A stretch of 44,935 nt of DNA from an uncultured Oscillospiraceae bacterium (GTDB lineage: Bacteria > Bacillota > Clostridia > Oscillospirales > Oscillospiraceae), in contig CALXDJ010000016.1 of assembly GCA_944387035.1 (NCBI GenBank), forward strand, positions 1 to 44,935. Reading direction: 5' to 3'. The notes under the pieces were generated by a model. That model was not told the DNA's origin. It saw nothing but the letters and a program-made list of their open reading frames with translations, and did no database searches. Of this stretch, positions 31,033 to 40,813 are shown piece after piece; within the stretch, counting starts at the first letter, position 1; each line of letters begins with the position of its first letter. The position numbers were made by a program, and so were the translations under genes.

Positions 31033-31434
31033 TCAGGATTCCTGGGGCAGAAAGGAGCGGTCGAAGCCGTGGGGCAGCAGCTCCCGCAGGGAAAGCGTCA
31101 GCTCCTGGCCCTGTTCGTTGAGGCAGATGACCTCCAGATCCGGGGCAAACTCCTGGAGCACCTGGCGGCATACCCCGCAGGGAACGCAGAAGTTGTCTCC
31201 GCCGCCGGCTACGGCGATGCGGACAAAATCGGTGTGGCCCTCGCTGACGGCCTTGGCCACGGCGGTGCGCTCGGCGCAGATGGTGGGCGAATAGCCCGCG
31301 TTTTCAATGTTGCATCCGGTGAATACCGTGCCGTCCCGGCATTCCAGCGCGGCCCCTACGGCAAAGTGGGAGTATGGGCAATAGGCCCGCTTCCGCATGG
31401 CCATGGCGGTGGCCTTGAGTTCCTCTCGGGTCAT
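31033..31434 (-). CDS. cdd: Cytidine deaminase
   Basis: A 133-residue tetrameric-type cytidine deaminase that converts cytidine and deoxycytidine to uridines in pyrimidine salvage. The zinc site is TICAERTA (C53, with E55 as proton carrier) and PCGVCRQ (C86, C89), and the substrate loop CNIENAGYSPT is intact. The start ATG at 31434 follows AGGAGGG on the minus strand. It appears to be a single-gene unit with its own promoter. The C-terminus ends LPHGFDRSFLPQES, typical for the family. Confidence 0.95.
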   Translation of the reverse strand: MTREELKATAMAMRKRAYCPYSHFAVGAALECRDGTVFTGCNIENAGYSPTICAERTAVAKAVSEGHTDFVRIAVAGGGDNFCVPCGVCRQVLQEFAPDLEVICLNEQGQELTLSLRELLPHGFDRSFLPQES

Positions 31435-31482
31435 GGGCAATCCCTCCTGATGGTAGTGGAAATGGCTGCAATCTTACCATTT

Positions 31483-31511
31483 ATGATAATTGCCCGCATA
31501 CAAAAAAGCAA
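31483..31511 (-). promoter_or_regulatory. Candidate promoter of cdd
   Basis: On the minus strand TTGCTT (31511-31506), 17 bases, TATCAT (31488-31483), about 45 bases before the cdd RBS. Confidence 0.6.
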
Positions 31512-31769
31512 GGGGATGCAGCACATCCAAAAGCGCTGGAATGGGGGCTCCCGGCACGGCGGAGCGATATTGGGGAAATCCGGTGTGCGGAAACAGCGTG
31601 CATATCCAGAAATGGAAAGGTAGGATGTCTCCTGCTGTGGGCATACAGCCTGCGGCGCATATTGCCGGGTAAAAATACATCGAATTGGAATTTTTCTACA
31701 AATACAGAAGCGGAGAACCGTTCATATTCGTGATAGGATACAAATGTTTTCCGGCGCGGCAGGTTTGTG
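31512..31769. other. Intergenic stretch with no gene recognised
   Basis: Between the cdd promoter and the ilv leader promoter lie about 260 bases without a convincing ORF. The minus-strand frame of about 157 codons across it lacks an RBS and has an unnatural, Arg/Ser/His-rich composition, so I treat it as chance. Base composition is more AT-rich toward the right end. No repeat or RNA motif is seen. Confidence 0.4.
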
Positions 31770-31798
31770 TTGTATTTTGATGCATGGCTTTGTATAAT
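31770..31798 (+). promoter_or_regulatory. Promoter of the ilv leader and operon
   Basis: TTGTAT (31770-31775), 17 bases, TATAAT (31793-31798, perfect -10). The transcript should start near 31805, only about 24 bases before the leader ORF. Confidence 0.75.
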
Positions 31799-31828
31799 AA
31801 GACCAACCAAACATTGGAGATGTTTCAA

Positions 31829-31936
31829 ATGTTCATGATCTCTGCTCTCATTGCGATTTTGACTCTGAACATTATTCTGGCTCTGGTACTGGGGATTTTG
31901 GTACGGAAACAGGATAGTGCGATTGGTCATGCCTGA
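31829..31936 (+). CDS. Candidate Ile/Leu/Val-rich leader peptide of the ilv operon (35 aa)
   Basis: A 35-codon ORF with TTGGAG at 9 bases before ATG 31829. Residues 4-25 contain 15 Ile, Leu or Val of 22 (ISALIAILTLN, then IILALVLGILV), followed by a polar tail RKQDSAIGHA. It lies between a good promoter and a strong terminator just before ilvB, the layout of leader peptides that sense branched-chain aminoacyl-tRNA. Bases 31892-31901 (GGGATTTTGG, in the ORF) are complementary to 32009-32018 (CCAAAATCCC, in the left arm of the terminator), so an antiterminator can form. Alternatively it is a real single-span membrane peptide or a small toxin; hydrophobicity alone cannot exclude that. Confidence 0.6.
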   Translation: MFMISALIAILTLNIILALVLGILVRKQDSAIGHA

Positions 31937-31955
31937 GAGACGGGGAACATGCATC

Positions 31956-31993
31956 TCGGTGAAACAGGAATCAGCTTCCTAAAGATTCACCGA
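31956..31993 (+). other. Leader hairpin between the leader ORF and the terminator
   Basis: TCGGTGAA (31956-31963) pairs with TTCACCGA (31986-31993), and inside it AGGAA (31966-31970) pairs with TTCCT (31976-31980). It would bring the leader ORF and the terminator arm closer and could be the pause or protector hairpin of an attenuator. Confidence 0.55.
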
Positions 31994-32010
31994 AACAGCA
32001 CGGATTACCC

Positions 32011-32050
32011 AAAATCCCGTGGTTCGACCAACGAACCACGGGATTTTTTT
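32011..32050 (+). terminator. Attenuator terminator before the first ilvB
   Basis: Perfect 16-bp arms AAAATCCCGTGGTTCG and CGAACCACGGGATTTT (32011-32026 with 32032-32047), loop ACCAA, followed by TTT. It lies 47 bases before ilvB on its own strand, so it must be read through for expression. No T-box sequence is found near it. Confidence 0.9.
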
Positions 32051-32097
32051 ATTCCGCCGGTATGGGAGCCGGCAGACCACCAAGGAGGGGATCAAAC

Positions 32098-33732
32098 ATG
32101 ATGATGACAGGAGCACAGATCCTGGTGGAAGCCCTGAAGCGGGAAGGAGTGGAGCATATCTTCGGATATGCCGGCGCCACCATCTGCCCGATTGCGGATG
32201 TGCTGCGTGAGACGCCGTCCCTGGGATACACCTTGGTACGGACCGAGCAGAACGCGGGCCATATGGCTTCCGGCTATGCCCGGGTGACGGGTAAGACGGG
32301 GGTATGCCTGGTGACGTCCGGCCCCGGTGCCACCAATCTGGTAACCGGCATTGCCACGGCGTATCTGGACTCCATCCCCATGGTGGCCATTACCGGGCAG
32401 GTCCCCTCCAACCTGTTGGGGCGGGATATCTTCCAGGAGGTGGATATCACCGGCACCGTGGCGGCCTTCTCCAAGCACAGCTACCTGGTCAAGGATGCGG
32501 CCCGGCTGCCCCAGATTGTCAAGGAAGCCTTTTACATCGCCTCCACGGGCCGTCCCGGCCCGGTGCTCATCGATATCCCGGTGGACATTCAGGAGCAGGA
32601 GGTTGCGGATGTGACGTTCCCGGAGTCGGTCAGCATCCGGGGCTATAAACCCTCCGTGCGGGGCAATGATCTGCAGATCAAGCGGGTGGCCGAGGCCATC
32701 TCCAAGTCCCGCCAGCCGGTGATCTGCGCCGGCGGCGGCGTGTGGCTGGCCGGCGCCCGGGATGAGCTGGTGGAGCTGGCGGAGCGGTATTCCATCCCGG
32801 TGGTCAAAACCATGATGGGATTGTCCGTGCTTCCCACGGACCATCCTTTGAACCTGGGCATGATCGGCGCCCACGGCAACCGCTGTGCCAACAAGGCCCT
32901 GGCCAAGTCCGACCTGCTCATTATGGTGGGCAGCCGGGTGGCGGACCGGGCCATTATCTCCCCGGAGGAGATTCAGCGCCGCATGGCCACCATCCACATT
33001 GATGTGGACCCGGCGGAGATTGGCAAGAACATGCAGGCGGCCATTCCGCTGGTGGGCGATGTCAAGGTCATTTTGCGGCAGCTGCTGGAGCTGCAGGTTC
33101 CCGCGCCGGACGATGCCCAGTGGCGCGAGCAGCTCAAGGAATACCGCCGGGCCGAGCTGGAGCGGGAGTTTCCCCGTCGGGAGGGCTACGTGTTCCCCGG
33201 CACCGTGCTGCGCAAGCTGGGACGGCTGCTGGACGACGACGCGGCGGTGTGCGTGGATGTGGGCCAGAATCAGATCTTCGCCTGCAAGTACCTGCCCCAA
33301 AAGCACGGACGGCTGCTGACCAGCGGCGGTCTTGGCACTATGGGCTATGCCCTTCCGGCTGCCGTGGGCGTCAAGGTGGCCCAGCCGGAGAGACAGACCG
33401 TGGTGATCTGCGGCGACGGGTCGTTCCAAATGGCAATGAACGAGCTGGCGGCCGTCCGCTGTGCCAATATGGACATCAAGATCGTGCTCTTCCGCAATCA
33501 GGTACTGGGACTGGTACATCAGATTCAGAAAACCGCACCCTATCATGGCCCCTTCGGCGTGGCGCTGGATGGTTCCCCCGATTTTGAGACCATCGCCGCC
33601 GCCTACGGCATCCCCAGCATGGTGGTCCGCGATGAGGACGCGCTGGATGAGACGCTGGAGCGGTTCCTGGCCACCCAGGGCAGCTGCATCCTGATCTGCG
33701 AAGTGGACCCCGATGTGGGGACCACCGACTGA
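32098..33732 (+). CDS. ilvB: Acetolactate synthase-like large subunit, divergent copy
   Basis: A 544-residue ThDP enzyme of the acetohydroxyacid synthase family. The N-terminal domain has GYAGATICPIADVL and the catalytic glutamate E50 in RTEQNAGHMASGYAR; the C-terminal ThDP/Mg motif starts GDGSFQMAMNEL (G439). The loop that is normally GMVRQWQ with a Trp for 2-ketobutyrate preference reads GLVHQIQ here, followed by APYHGPFG. It therefore may favour pyruvate, or act on another keto acid. ATG 32098 follows AAGGAGGGG. It is followed by its own small subunit gene, which supports an AHAS-like role under feedback control. Confidence 0.8.
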   Translation: MMMTGAQILVEALKREGVEHIFGYAGATICPIADVLRETPSLGYTLVRTEQNAGHMASGYARVTGKTGVCLVTSGPGATNLVTGIATAYLDSIPMVAITGQVPSNLLGRDIFQEVDITGTVAAFSKHSYLVKDAARLPQIVKEAFYIASTGRPGPVLIDIPVDIQEQEVADVTFPESVSIRGYKPSVRGNDLQIKRVAEAISKSRQPVICAGGGVWLAGARDELVELAERYSIPVVKTMMGLSVLPTDHPLNLGMIGAHGNRCANKALAKSDLLIMVGSRVADRAIISPEEIQRRMATIHIDVDPAEIGKNMQAAIPLVGDVKVILRQLLELQVPAPDDAQWREQLKEYRRAELEREFPRREGYVFPGTVLRKLGRLLDDDAAVCVDVGQNQIFACKYLPQKHGRLLTSGGLGTMGYALPAAVGVKVAQPERQTVVICGDGSFQMAMNELAAVRCANMDIKIVLFRNQVLGLVHQIQKTAPYHGPFGVALDGSPDFETIAAAYGIPSMVVRDEDALDETLERFLATQGSCILICEVDPDVGTTD

Positions 33733-33748
33733 AAGGAGGAGACGCGAG

Positions 33749-34234
33749 ATGAAACAGACGATTTCCGTCCTGGTGGAAAATCAGGCCGGCGTCCTCAACC
33801 GGATTACCAGCCTGTTCTCCCGCCGGGCGTTCAACATCCACTCCCTGGCGGTGGGCGTCACCGACGATCCCTCCGTTTCCCGCATTACCATCATCGTTGA
33901 AAGCGGCAACAGCGTCATGGAGCAGGTGGAAAAACAGCTCAACAAGCTGGTGGAGGTCATCAAGGTCCGCACGCTGGAAGAGAACAGCTACATCGGCCGG
34001 GAGCTGATGATTCTCAAGGTCAGCGCCAACAGCCGGACCCGGCCCAACATCATGACGCTGTGCCAGATCTGCGGGGCCAAGGTGTCGGACATCTCCCCCA
34101 CGTCTATGACCATGGAGCTCTCCGACACGCCGGACCGACTGGACAGCTTTCAGGAGATGATGCGGACGTTCAATATTCTGGAGGTGGTCCGCACCGGCGT
34201 CATCGCGCTGCAAAAGGGCGGCGGAAAGATCTGA
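33749..34234 (+). CDS. ilvN: Acetolactate synthase small (regulatory) subunit
   Basis: A 161-residue protein with an N-terminal ACT domain (TISVLVENQAGVLNRITSLFSRRAFNIHSLAVG, residues about 3-35) and the usual C-terminal domain. Small subunits activate the large subunit and make it sensitive to valine. The RBS is AAAGGAGGAG, and ATG 33749 was chosen because the family begins at MKQTISVLVEN. It is likely partnered with the divergent large subunit directly upstream. Confidence 0.9.
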   Translation: MKQTISVLVENQAGVLNRITSLFSRRAFNIHSLAVGVTDDPSVSRITIIVESGNSVMEQVEKQLNKLVEVIKVRTLEENSYIGRELMILKVSANSRTRPNIMTLCQICGAKVSDISPTSMTMELSDTPDRLDSFQEMMRTFNILEVVRTGVIALQKGGGKI

Positions 34235-34259
34235 GCGCAAGCAGGAGGAGGAAACGAAA

Positions 34260-35963
34260 TTGAAGATCCGCGCAACGCAAGCCATTATGGAATGCCTGCT
34301 GGAGCAGGAGGTCGACACGGTTTTCGGCTATCCCGGCGGCACCATTTTAAATGTATATGACGAGCTCTACCGATACCAGGACAAGATCCGTCATGTCCTG
34401 ACGGCCCATGAGCAGGGTGCCGCTCACGCGGCGGACGGCTATGCCCGTGCCACCGGAAAAGTGGGTGTGTGTTTTGCCACCTCCGGCCCCGGTGCCACGA
34501 ACCTCACCACCGGCATTGCCACGGCCCATCTGGACTCCTCCCCCGTGGTGTTTATCACCTGCAATGTGGGCGAGAGCCTGCTGGGCAAGGACGCGTTCCA
34601 GGAGGTAGACTCCACCGGCATTGCCATGCCCATCACCAAGGCGGCCTTCCTGGTGCGGGATGCCCAGCAGATTCCGGATGTGATGCGTCAGGCCTTTGCC
34701 GTGGCAGCTACCGGCCGTCCCGGTCCCGTGCTCATTGACTTTTTGAAAAACGTCACCGCCCTGGACCAGATGATTGACTACACCTTCATCCCCTGGCGGG
34801 AAAACCGCAAGTGCGGCAGTCTGCAGCCTCTGGGAGACAGCCACCTGCCCAAAAAGCCGGAGCCGGACCAGGAGGATGTGGAAAAGCTGCTGGAGATGAT
34901 CGCCCAGGCGGAACGGCCGCTGCTGATCTGCGGCGGCGGCGTGGTCCGGGGACGGGCCCACCGGGAGTTCCGGGAGTTTGCGGAAAAGCTGGATGCGCCG
35001 GTGGCCATCACCCTCATGGGCGGCGGCGGTTTCCCCGGCGGACATCCCCTGACCACCGGCATGATCGGCATGCACGGGTCCCGGGCATCCAATGTGGCCT
35101 GTGATGAGTGTGATCTGCTCATTGCCGTGGGCTGCCGGTTTTCCGACCGGGTGGCCCTGGACCCGGCTACCTTTGCCTCCCAGAGCAAGATCGTTCAGAT
35201 TGACATTGACCGTGCGGAGATCGACAAGAACGTCCCCACGGACCACCATATCATCGGTTCGGCCCGGCGGGTGTTGACCCTGCTCAATCAGGGTATGCCC
35301 CAGTACCACCACGAGGCGTGGAAGGAGCGGATTCTGCCCCTGCGCCAGCCCTCCGCGGCGGAGGAATCCGACCATCTCACCCCGCAGCAGGTGCTGGAGG
35401 TCATCCGGCGCAGAGCGCCCAAGGATGCCATCGTGGCCACGGACGTGGGCCAGCATCAGATGTGGGCCATCAAGTACCTGCACTTTGACTATCCCGGCCA
35501 GCTGCTGACCTCCGGCGGCTTCGGCACCATGGGCTTCGGCCTGGGCGCGGCCATCGGTGCCCAGATGGGCAATCCCGACAAGCGGGTGCTGCATATCACC
35601 GGCGACGGCTGCTTCCGGATGAACTGCCATGAGCTGTGCACCGTGGAGCACTATCATCTGCCCATCATCTCCATTGTGTTCAACAACGGCACACTGGGCA
35701 TGGTGCGCCAGTGGCAGAGCCTGATTTACAACCACCATTACTCCGAGACGACCCTGGACCGTGGCCCGGATTTTGTGAAGCTGGCGGAGGCCTACGGCCT
35801 GCGGGGCTTCCGGGTACGGACCCGGGAGGAGATGGAGCGGACCCTGGACGAGGCCCTCGCCAGCGGTACCGGCGCGGTGATCGACTGCATGCTGGATATC
35901 GACGAGATGGTCCGGCCCATGGTCGCCGCAGGCTCTCCCATCACGGACTTTTTGCTGGATTAA
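34260..35963 (+). CDS. ilvB: Acetolactate synthase large subunit, canonical copy
   Basis: A 567-residue AHAS large subunit. Signature parts are FGYPGGTILNVYDEL, the active-site Glu in TAHEQGAAHAADGYAR, FVFITCNVGESLLG-type central region, GDGCFRMNCHEL for ThDP/Mg and the Trp loop LGMVRQWQSLIYNHHYSET. It condenses pyruvate with pyruvate or 2-ketobutyrate as the first common step of valine, leucine and isoleucine synthesis. The start is TTG 34260 with CAGGAGGAGG upstream; the first residues MKIRATQAIMECL fit the family. It needs TPP, which links it to the thiamine genes in this window. Confidence 0.94.
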   Translation: MKIRATQAIMECLLEQEVDTVFGYPGGTILNVYDELYRYQDKIRHVLTAHEQGAAHAADGYARATGKVGVCFATSGPGATNLTTGIATAHLDSSPVVFITCNVGESLLGKDAFQEVDSTGIAMPITKAAFLVRDAQQIPDVMRQAFAVAATGRPGPVLIDFLKNVTALDQMIDYTFIPWRENRKCGSLQPLGDSHLPKKPEPDQEDVEKLLEMIAQAERPLLICGGGVVRGRAHREFREFAEKLDAPVAITLMGGGGFPGGHPLTTGMIGMHGSRASNVACDECDLLIAVGCRFSDRVALDPATFASQSKIVQIDIDRAEIDKNVPTDHHIIGSARRVLTLLNQGMPQYHHEAWKERILPLRQPSAAEESDHLTPQQVLEVIRRRAPKDAIVATDVGQHQMWAIKYLHFDYPGQLLTSGGFGTMGFGLGAAIGAQMGNPDKRVLHITGDGCFRMNCHELCTVEHYHLPIISIVFNNGTLGMVRQWQSLIYNHHYSETTLDRGPDFVKLAEAYGLRGFRVRTREEMERTLDEALASGTGAVIDCMLDIDEMVRPMVAAGSPITDFLLD

Positions 35964-35975
35964 GGAGGGACGGGC

Positions 35976-36522
35976 ATGAAAAAGCAGTTGGATACCCGGC
36001 GCAGGCTCTATACCCTGTGCATTCTGGTCCGGGATATTCCCGGTGTTTTGAGCCAGGTGGCCCGGCTCTTTTCCCGTAAGGGCTACAACATCGAATCCAT
36101 CGTCTCCGGCGAGACGGACCGCCCCGGCATTACCCGCATCACCATCGGCATTCTGGCCGACCAGGGCATGATCGAGCAGATCGCCGCCCAGTGCAGCAAG
36201 CTCCTGCCGGTGACGGCAGTGAAGATTCTGGATGAGGACACCTCCATCCGGCGGGAGATCGCCCTGGTAAAGGTAGGCGCGGCGGACCGCAACGCCCGGG
36301 ACGAGGTCATTCAGCTGGCCAATATCTTCCGGGCCAAGGTCATCGACGTCAGCCGGGAATCCCTGACGTTGGGGATCTTCGGCAGCAACAGCAAAATCAC
36401 GGCGCTGATCGGAATGCTGACGGATTACGGCATTCTGGAAATCGCAAAAACCGGTACTATCGCAATCGAAAGAGGGCGTAGCACGATATACGACGACAAT
36501 AAACTCAAGGAGGAATACGACT

Positions 36523-36542
<20 letters not shown>
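35976..36542 (+). CDS. ilvN: Acetolactate synthase small subunit, second copy, overlapping ilvC
   Basis: A 188-residue small subunit with an N-terminal ACT domain ([34 protein letters not shown], about 12-46) and a C-terminal domain of the usual layout. The last ~20 residues ([19 protein letters not shown]) extend past the usual end because the frame runs through the ilvC RBS and over its start by 20 bases, so translation of ilvC is likely coupled. It presumably partners the canonical large subunit encoded 12 bases upstream. RBS AAGGAGG. Confidence 0.9.
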
Positions 36543-37542
<1,000 letters not shown>

Positions 37543-37564
37543 TTCCCCGCATATAAAAGGGATG

Positions 37565-37589
37565 CGGACCCCGGCACAGCCGGGGTCCG
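37565..37589 (+). other. Hairpin between ilvC and ilvD
   Basis: CGGACCCCGGC / GCCGGGGTCCG (37565-37575 with 37579-37589), loop ACA, no U-tract. It more likely protects the ilvC 3' end or marks processing than ends transcription. Confidence 0.5.
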
Positions 37590-37676
37590 TGTGCCATTGG
37601 GACGCCCCTCCGGCTGCGGCGGTTCTCCGTCCCATGCTGCTCCGGCAGCCCCATTCTATCAGGAGGTCGATCTTCC

Positions 37677-39338
37677 ATGCATTCTGACGTCATCAAAAAG
37701 GGAATCCCCGCCGCCCCCAACCGCTCCCTGCTCTACGCCCTGGGCTATACCAAGGAGGAGCTGGAGCGGCCGCTGATCGGTGTGGTGTGCTCCTATAACG
37801 AAATCGTACCCGGCCACATGAATCTGGACAAGATTGCCGAGGCAGTCAAGGCCGGCGTCCGGGCCGCCGGCGGCACGCCGGTGGAGTTCCCCGCCATCGC
37901 CGTGTGCGACGGCATCGCCATGGGCCATGTGGGCATGAAGTACTCCCTGGTGACCCGGGACCTCATTGCCGACTCCACCGAGGCCATGGCCCTGGCCCAC
38001 CAGTTTGACGGCCTGGTGATGATTCCCAACTGCGACAAGAACGTGCCGGGCCTCCTGATGGCGGCGGCCCGGGTGAATATCCCCACCATTTTCTGCTCCG
38101 GCGGCCCCATGCTGGCCGGTACCCTCAATGACGGCCGGCGCACCTGCCTTTCCCACATGTTTGAGGCGGTGGGTGCCTACTATGCCGGCAAGCTGGACGA
38201 GGCCGGCGTGGAGGAGTACGAGCAGAACGCCTGCCCCACCTGCGGCTCCTGCTCCGGCATGTATACCGCCAACTCCATGAACTGCCTCACGGAGGCCATC
38301 GGCATGGCCCTGCGGGGCAACGGCACCATTCCCGCCGTGTGGTCCGCCCGTCTGCGGCTGGCCAAGCATGCAGGCATGCAGATCATGGAGCTGGTAAAGC
38401 AGAACATCCGTCCCCGGGACATCATGACCCCTGCCGCCTTCCACAATGCTGAGACGGTGGATATGGCCCTGGGCTGCTCCACCAACACCATGCTCCACCT
38501 CCCTGCCATTGCCCATGAGTGCGGCATTGAGCTGAGCTTCGACATGGCCAACGAGATCTCCGCCAAGACGCCCAACCTCTGCCACCTGGCTCCGGCCGGT
38601 GATACCTACATGGAGGACTTGGAGCGGGCCGGCGGCGTGTACGCCGTCATGGCGGAGCTGAGCAAGGCCGGACTGCTGGACACCACGTGCCTGACCTGCA
38701 CGGGCAAGAGCGTGGCGGAGAACCTGGCCGGTGTGGAGAACCGGAACCCCGAGGTCATCCGCCCCCTGGAGAATCCCTACTCCTCCACCGGCGGCATCGC
38801 GGTGCTCAAGGGCAACCTGGCGCCGGACGGCTGCGTGGTCAAGCAGTCCGCCGTGGCGCAGGAGATGCTGGTCCATACCGGCCCCGCCCGGGTGTTTGAC
38901 TGCGAGGACGATGCCATCCGCGCCATTTACGACGGCAAGATCGTGGCGGGCGACGTGGTGGTTATCCGCTACGAGGGCCCCAAGGGCGGCCCCGGCATGC
39001 GGGAGATGCTCAACCCCACCAGCGCCATCGCGGGCATGGGCCTGGACAAGGACGTGGCCCTCATCACCGACGGCCGCTTCTCCGGTGCTACCCGGGGCGC
39101 TTCCATCGGCCACGTCTCCCCCGAGGCGGCCTCCGGCGGCCCCATCGGCCTGGTGCAGGAGGGCGATATCATTTCCATCAACATTCCCGCCCACACCATT
39201 GAGCTGCAGGTTTCCGACGAGGAGCTCGCCGCCCGGAAGGCCAAGTGGGTCTGCCCCCAGCCCCGGATTCAAACGGGCTACCTGGCCCGGTATGCCAAGC
39301 TGGTCTCCTCCGCCGACCGCGGCGCCATTTTGGAGTAA
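37677..39338 (+). CDS. ilvD: Dihydroxy-acid dehydratase
   Basis: A 553-residue IlvD/Edd-family dehydratase that converts 2,3-dihydroxyacids to 2-keto acids for valine, isoleucine and leucine. Iron-sulfur ligands are expected at C119 ([10 protein letters not shown]) and C192 in the hallmark [17 protein letters not shown] (C186-C192), and a further Cys lies at C38/C77. The ATG at 37677 follows CAGGAGG. It is the last pathway gene of the operon, which lacks ilvE and leu genes in this window. Confidence 0.97.
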   Translation: MHSDVIKKGIPAAPNRSLLYALGYTKEELERPLIGVVCSYNEIVPGHMNLDKIAEAVKAGVRAAGGTPVEFPAIAVCDGIAMGHVGMKYSLVTRDLIADSTEAMALAHQFDGLVMIPNCDKNVPGLLMAAARVNIPTIFCSGGPMLAGTLNDGRRTCLSHMFEAVGAYYAGKLDEAGVEEYEQNACPTCGSCSGMYTANSMNCLTEAIGMALRGNGTIPAVWSARLRLAKHAGMQIMELVKQNIRPRDIMTPAAFHNAETVDMALGCSTNTMLHLPAIAHECGIELSFDMANEISAKTPNLCHLAPAGDTYMEDLERAGGVYAVMAELSKAGLLDTTCLTCTGKSVAENLAGVENRNPEVIRPLENPYSSTGGIAVLKGNLAPDGCVVKQSAVAQEMLVHTGPARVFDCEDDAIRAIYDGKIVAGDVVVIRYEGPKGGPGMREMLNPTSAIAGMGLDKDVALITDGRFSGATRGASIGHVSPEAASGGPIGLVQEGDIISINIPAHTIELQVSDEELAARKAKWVCPQPRIQTGYLARYAKLVSSADRGAILE

Positions 39339-39359
39339 GCGGGCGGAAAGGAGCAAGGC

Positions 39360-40667
39360 ATGTATCGGGAATTATCGCACCTTTTGCTCTTCAGCGACCT
39401 GGGAGACGATGAGATCCTGGTCCGGCTGGCCGAGATCTTCCGGGACTGGAAGCGGGGCAATGCGGACCGGGATGAACTGGTCGCCCGGATCTACGCACAG
39501 ATCAAGCGCCTGCTGGACCTGTCCACCGTGTGCGGCTTTGACGAGAACCTCTGGCAGTGCTATCTCACCTGGCTGCTGATGACCAATGAAAACTCCTTCA
39601 CCCAGACCTGCGAGCGGGTCGGTGCCAGCCAGGGCAGCGTCAATACCTTTGCCCGGGCGGATTTCGCGGTGTTCCGCCGTCTGATGCACTTTGATTTCGC
39701 TCCCATTGAGCAGGATCTAAACATCGACTGTTTCTCCACTGTGTGCCATTATCAGGCCATTCCCAAGCGGGAGCGGATGTACAACCGGGATATCAGCCAG
39801 CAGGTCCGCGCCCTGCGGGCGGCCCTGGCGGAAGCGGCCGACGAGAACGCCATGTTCGATCTGGTGACGGACTATTACCGCCGCTACGGCTACGGCGTCT
39901 TTGCCATGAGCCGGGCCTTCCGCATCCGCCATGAGGACAACGGGTCCGTCACCTTCCTGCCCATCAGCAACATCGACGGCGTAATGCTGGACGATCTGCT
40001 GGGATATGAGAAGCAAAAGCAGGAGCTGCGCCGGAATACGGAGACGTTCCTGGCCGGCAAGCGGGCCAACAACGTCCTGCTCTACGGCGACGCCGGTACC
40101 GGCAAGTCCACCAGTGTCAAAGCGCTCATCAACGAGTACTTTGACCGGGGATTGCGGATGATTGAGATCTACAAGCACCAGTTCCAGGATCTGTCCGCCA
40201 TTCTGGCCCAGATCAAAAACCGCAACTATCGCTTTATCATCTTCATTGACGATCTGTCCTTTGAGGAAAACGAGGTGGAGTACAAGTTCCTTAAGGCGGT
40301 GATCGAGGGCGGCGTGGAGACCCGGCCGGACAATGTGCTGATCTACGCCACGTCCAACCGCCGCCATCTGATCCGGGAGACCTGGAACGACCGCACCGAT
40401 ATGGAGCACCACGGCGACATTCACCGCTCCGACACGGTGGAGGAAAAGCTCTCCCTGGCCAGTCGGTTCGGTGTGGCCATCAACTACAACGCCCCCACCC
40501 AGAAGGAGTATCAGGAGATCGTCCGGACCCTGGCGGCCCGGCAGGGCATCACCATGGACGACAAGCAGCTCATGGCCATGGCCAACACCTGGGAAGTCCG
40601 CCACAGCGGCTTTTCCGGCCGCACGGCCCAGCAGTTTGTCCACTACCTGGAGGGACTGGAGACGTAA
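39360..40667 (+). CDS. DUF815 family AAA+ ATPase
   Basis: A 435-residue AAA+-like ATPase of the DUF815 group. The N-terminal part (1-200) is helical, and the ATPase core begins at about 208 with DDLLGYEKQK; Walker A GDAGTGKST (243-251), Walker B FIIFIDDLSFEE (292-303) and sensor-like IYATSNRRHL follow. The start ATG 39360 follows AAAGGAG. It lies 21 bases after ilvD and shares its direction, so it is in the ilv transcript, although no metabolic link is known. Members are often found with unrelated operons; the role is unknown. Confidence 0.85.
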   Translation: MYRELSHLLLFSDLGDDEILVRLAEIFRDWKRGNADRDELVARIYAQIKRLLDLSTVCGFDENLWQCYLTWLLMTNENSFTQTCERVGASQGSVNTFARADFAVFRRLMHFDFAPIEQDLNIDCFSTVCHYQAIPKRERMYNRDISQQVRALRAALAEAADENAMFDLVTDYYRRYGYGVFAMSRAFRIRHEDNGSVTFLPISNIDGVMLDDLLGYEKQKQELRRNTETFLAGKRANNVLLYGDAGTGKSTSVKALINEYFDRGLRMIEIYKHQFQDLSAILAQIKNRNYRFIIFIDDLSFEENEVEYKFLKAVIEGGVETRPDNVLIYATSNRRHLIRETWNDRTDMEHHGDIHRSDTVEEKLSLASRFGVAINYNAPTQKEYQEIVRTLAARQGITMDDKQLMAMANTWEVRHSGFSGRTAQQFVHYLEGLET

Positions 40668-40702
40668 GGTCCAGGGGCTGCGCATCCAACAAAATCATGT
40701 TT

Positions 40703-40776
40703 GGCCGGAGGTCCGCCATAGCGGATCTCCGGCCAAAAAAACGCCGGGGAAGGCAGCTGCCTTCCCCGGCTGTTTT
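40703..40776. terminator. Two hairpins forming a bidirectional terminator
   Basis: First GGCCGGAGGTCCGC / GCGGATCTCCGGCC (40703-40716 with 40721-40734). Then GCCGGGGAAGGCAG / CTGCCTTCCCCGGC (40743-40770, arms meeting without loop) with AAAAAAA on its left, a U-tract for the minus strand, and TGTTTTATAA on its right for the plus strand. It ends the ilv-DUF815 transcript and the glycerol dehydrogenase gene. Confidence 0.85.
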
Positions 40777-40813
40777 ATAAAGTTGCGGGACCTTTCCCGG
40801 GAAAATCGGGAAA

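Noticed and set aside
31481-31954. 157-codon minus-strand frame in the cdd-ilv gap
   Set aside because: It lacks an RBS, has an odd Arg/Ser/His-rich composition, and overlaps the ilv leader promoter and ORF. I treat it as chance.
31805-32097. T-box riboswitch before the ilv operon
   Set aside because: The conserved antiterminator sequence (AGGGTGGNACCGCG-like) and a specifier loop are not found. The region is also too short and mostly taken up by the leader ORF.
37565-37589. Terminator between ilvC and ilvD
   Set aside because: The stem is strong but has no U-tract, and ilvD with its own RBS follows in the same direction.
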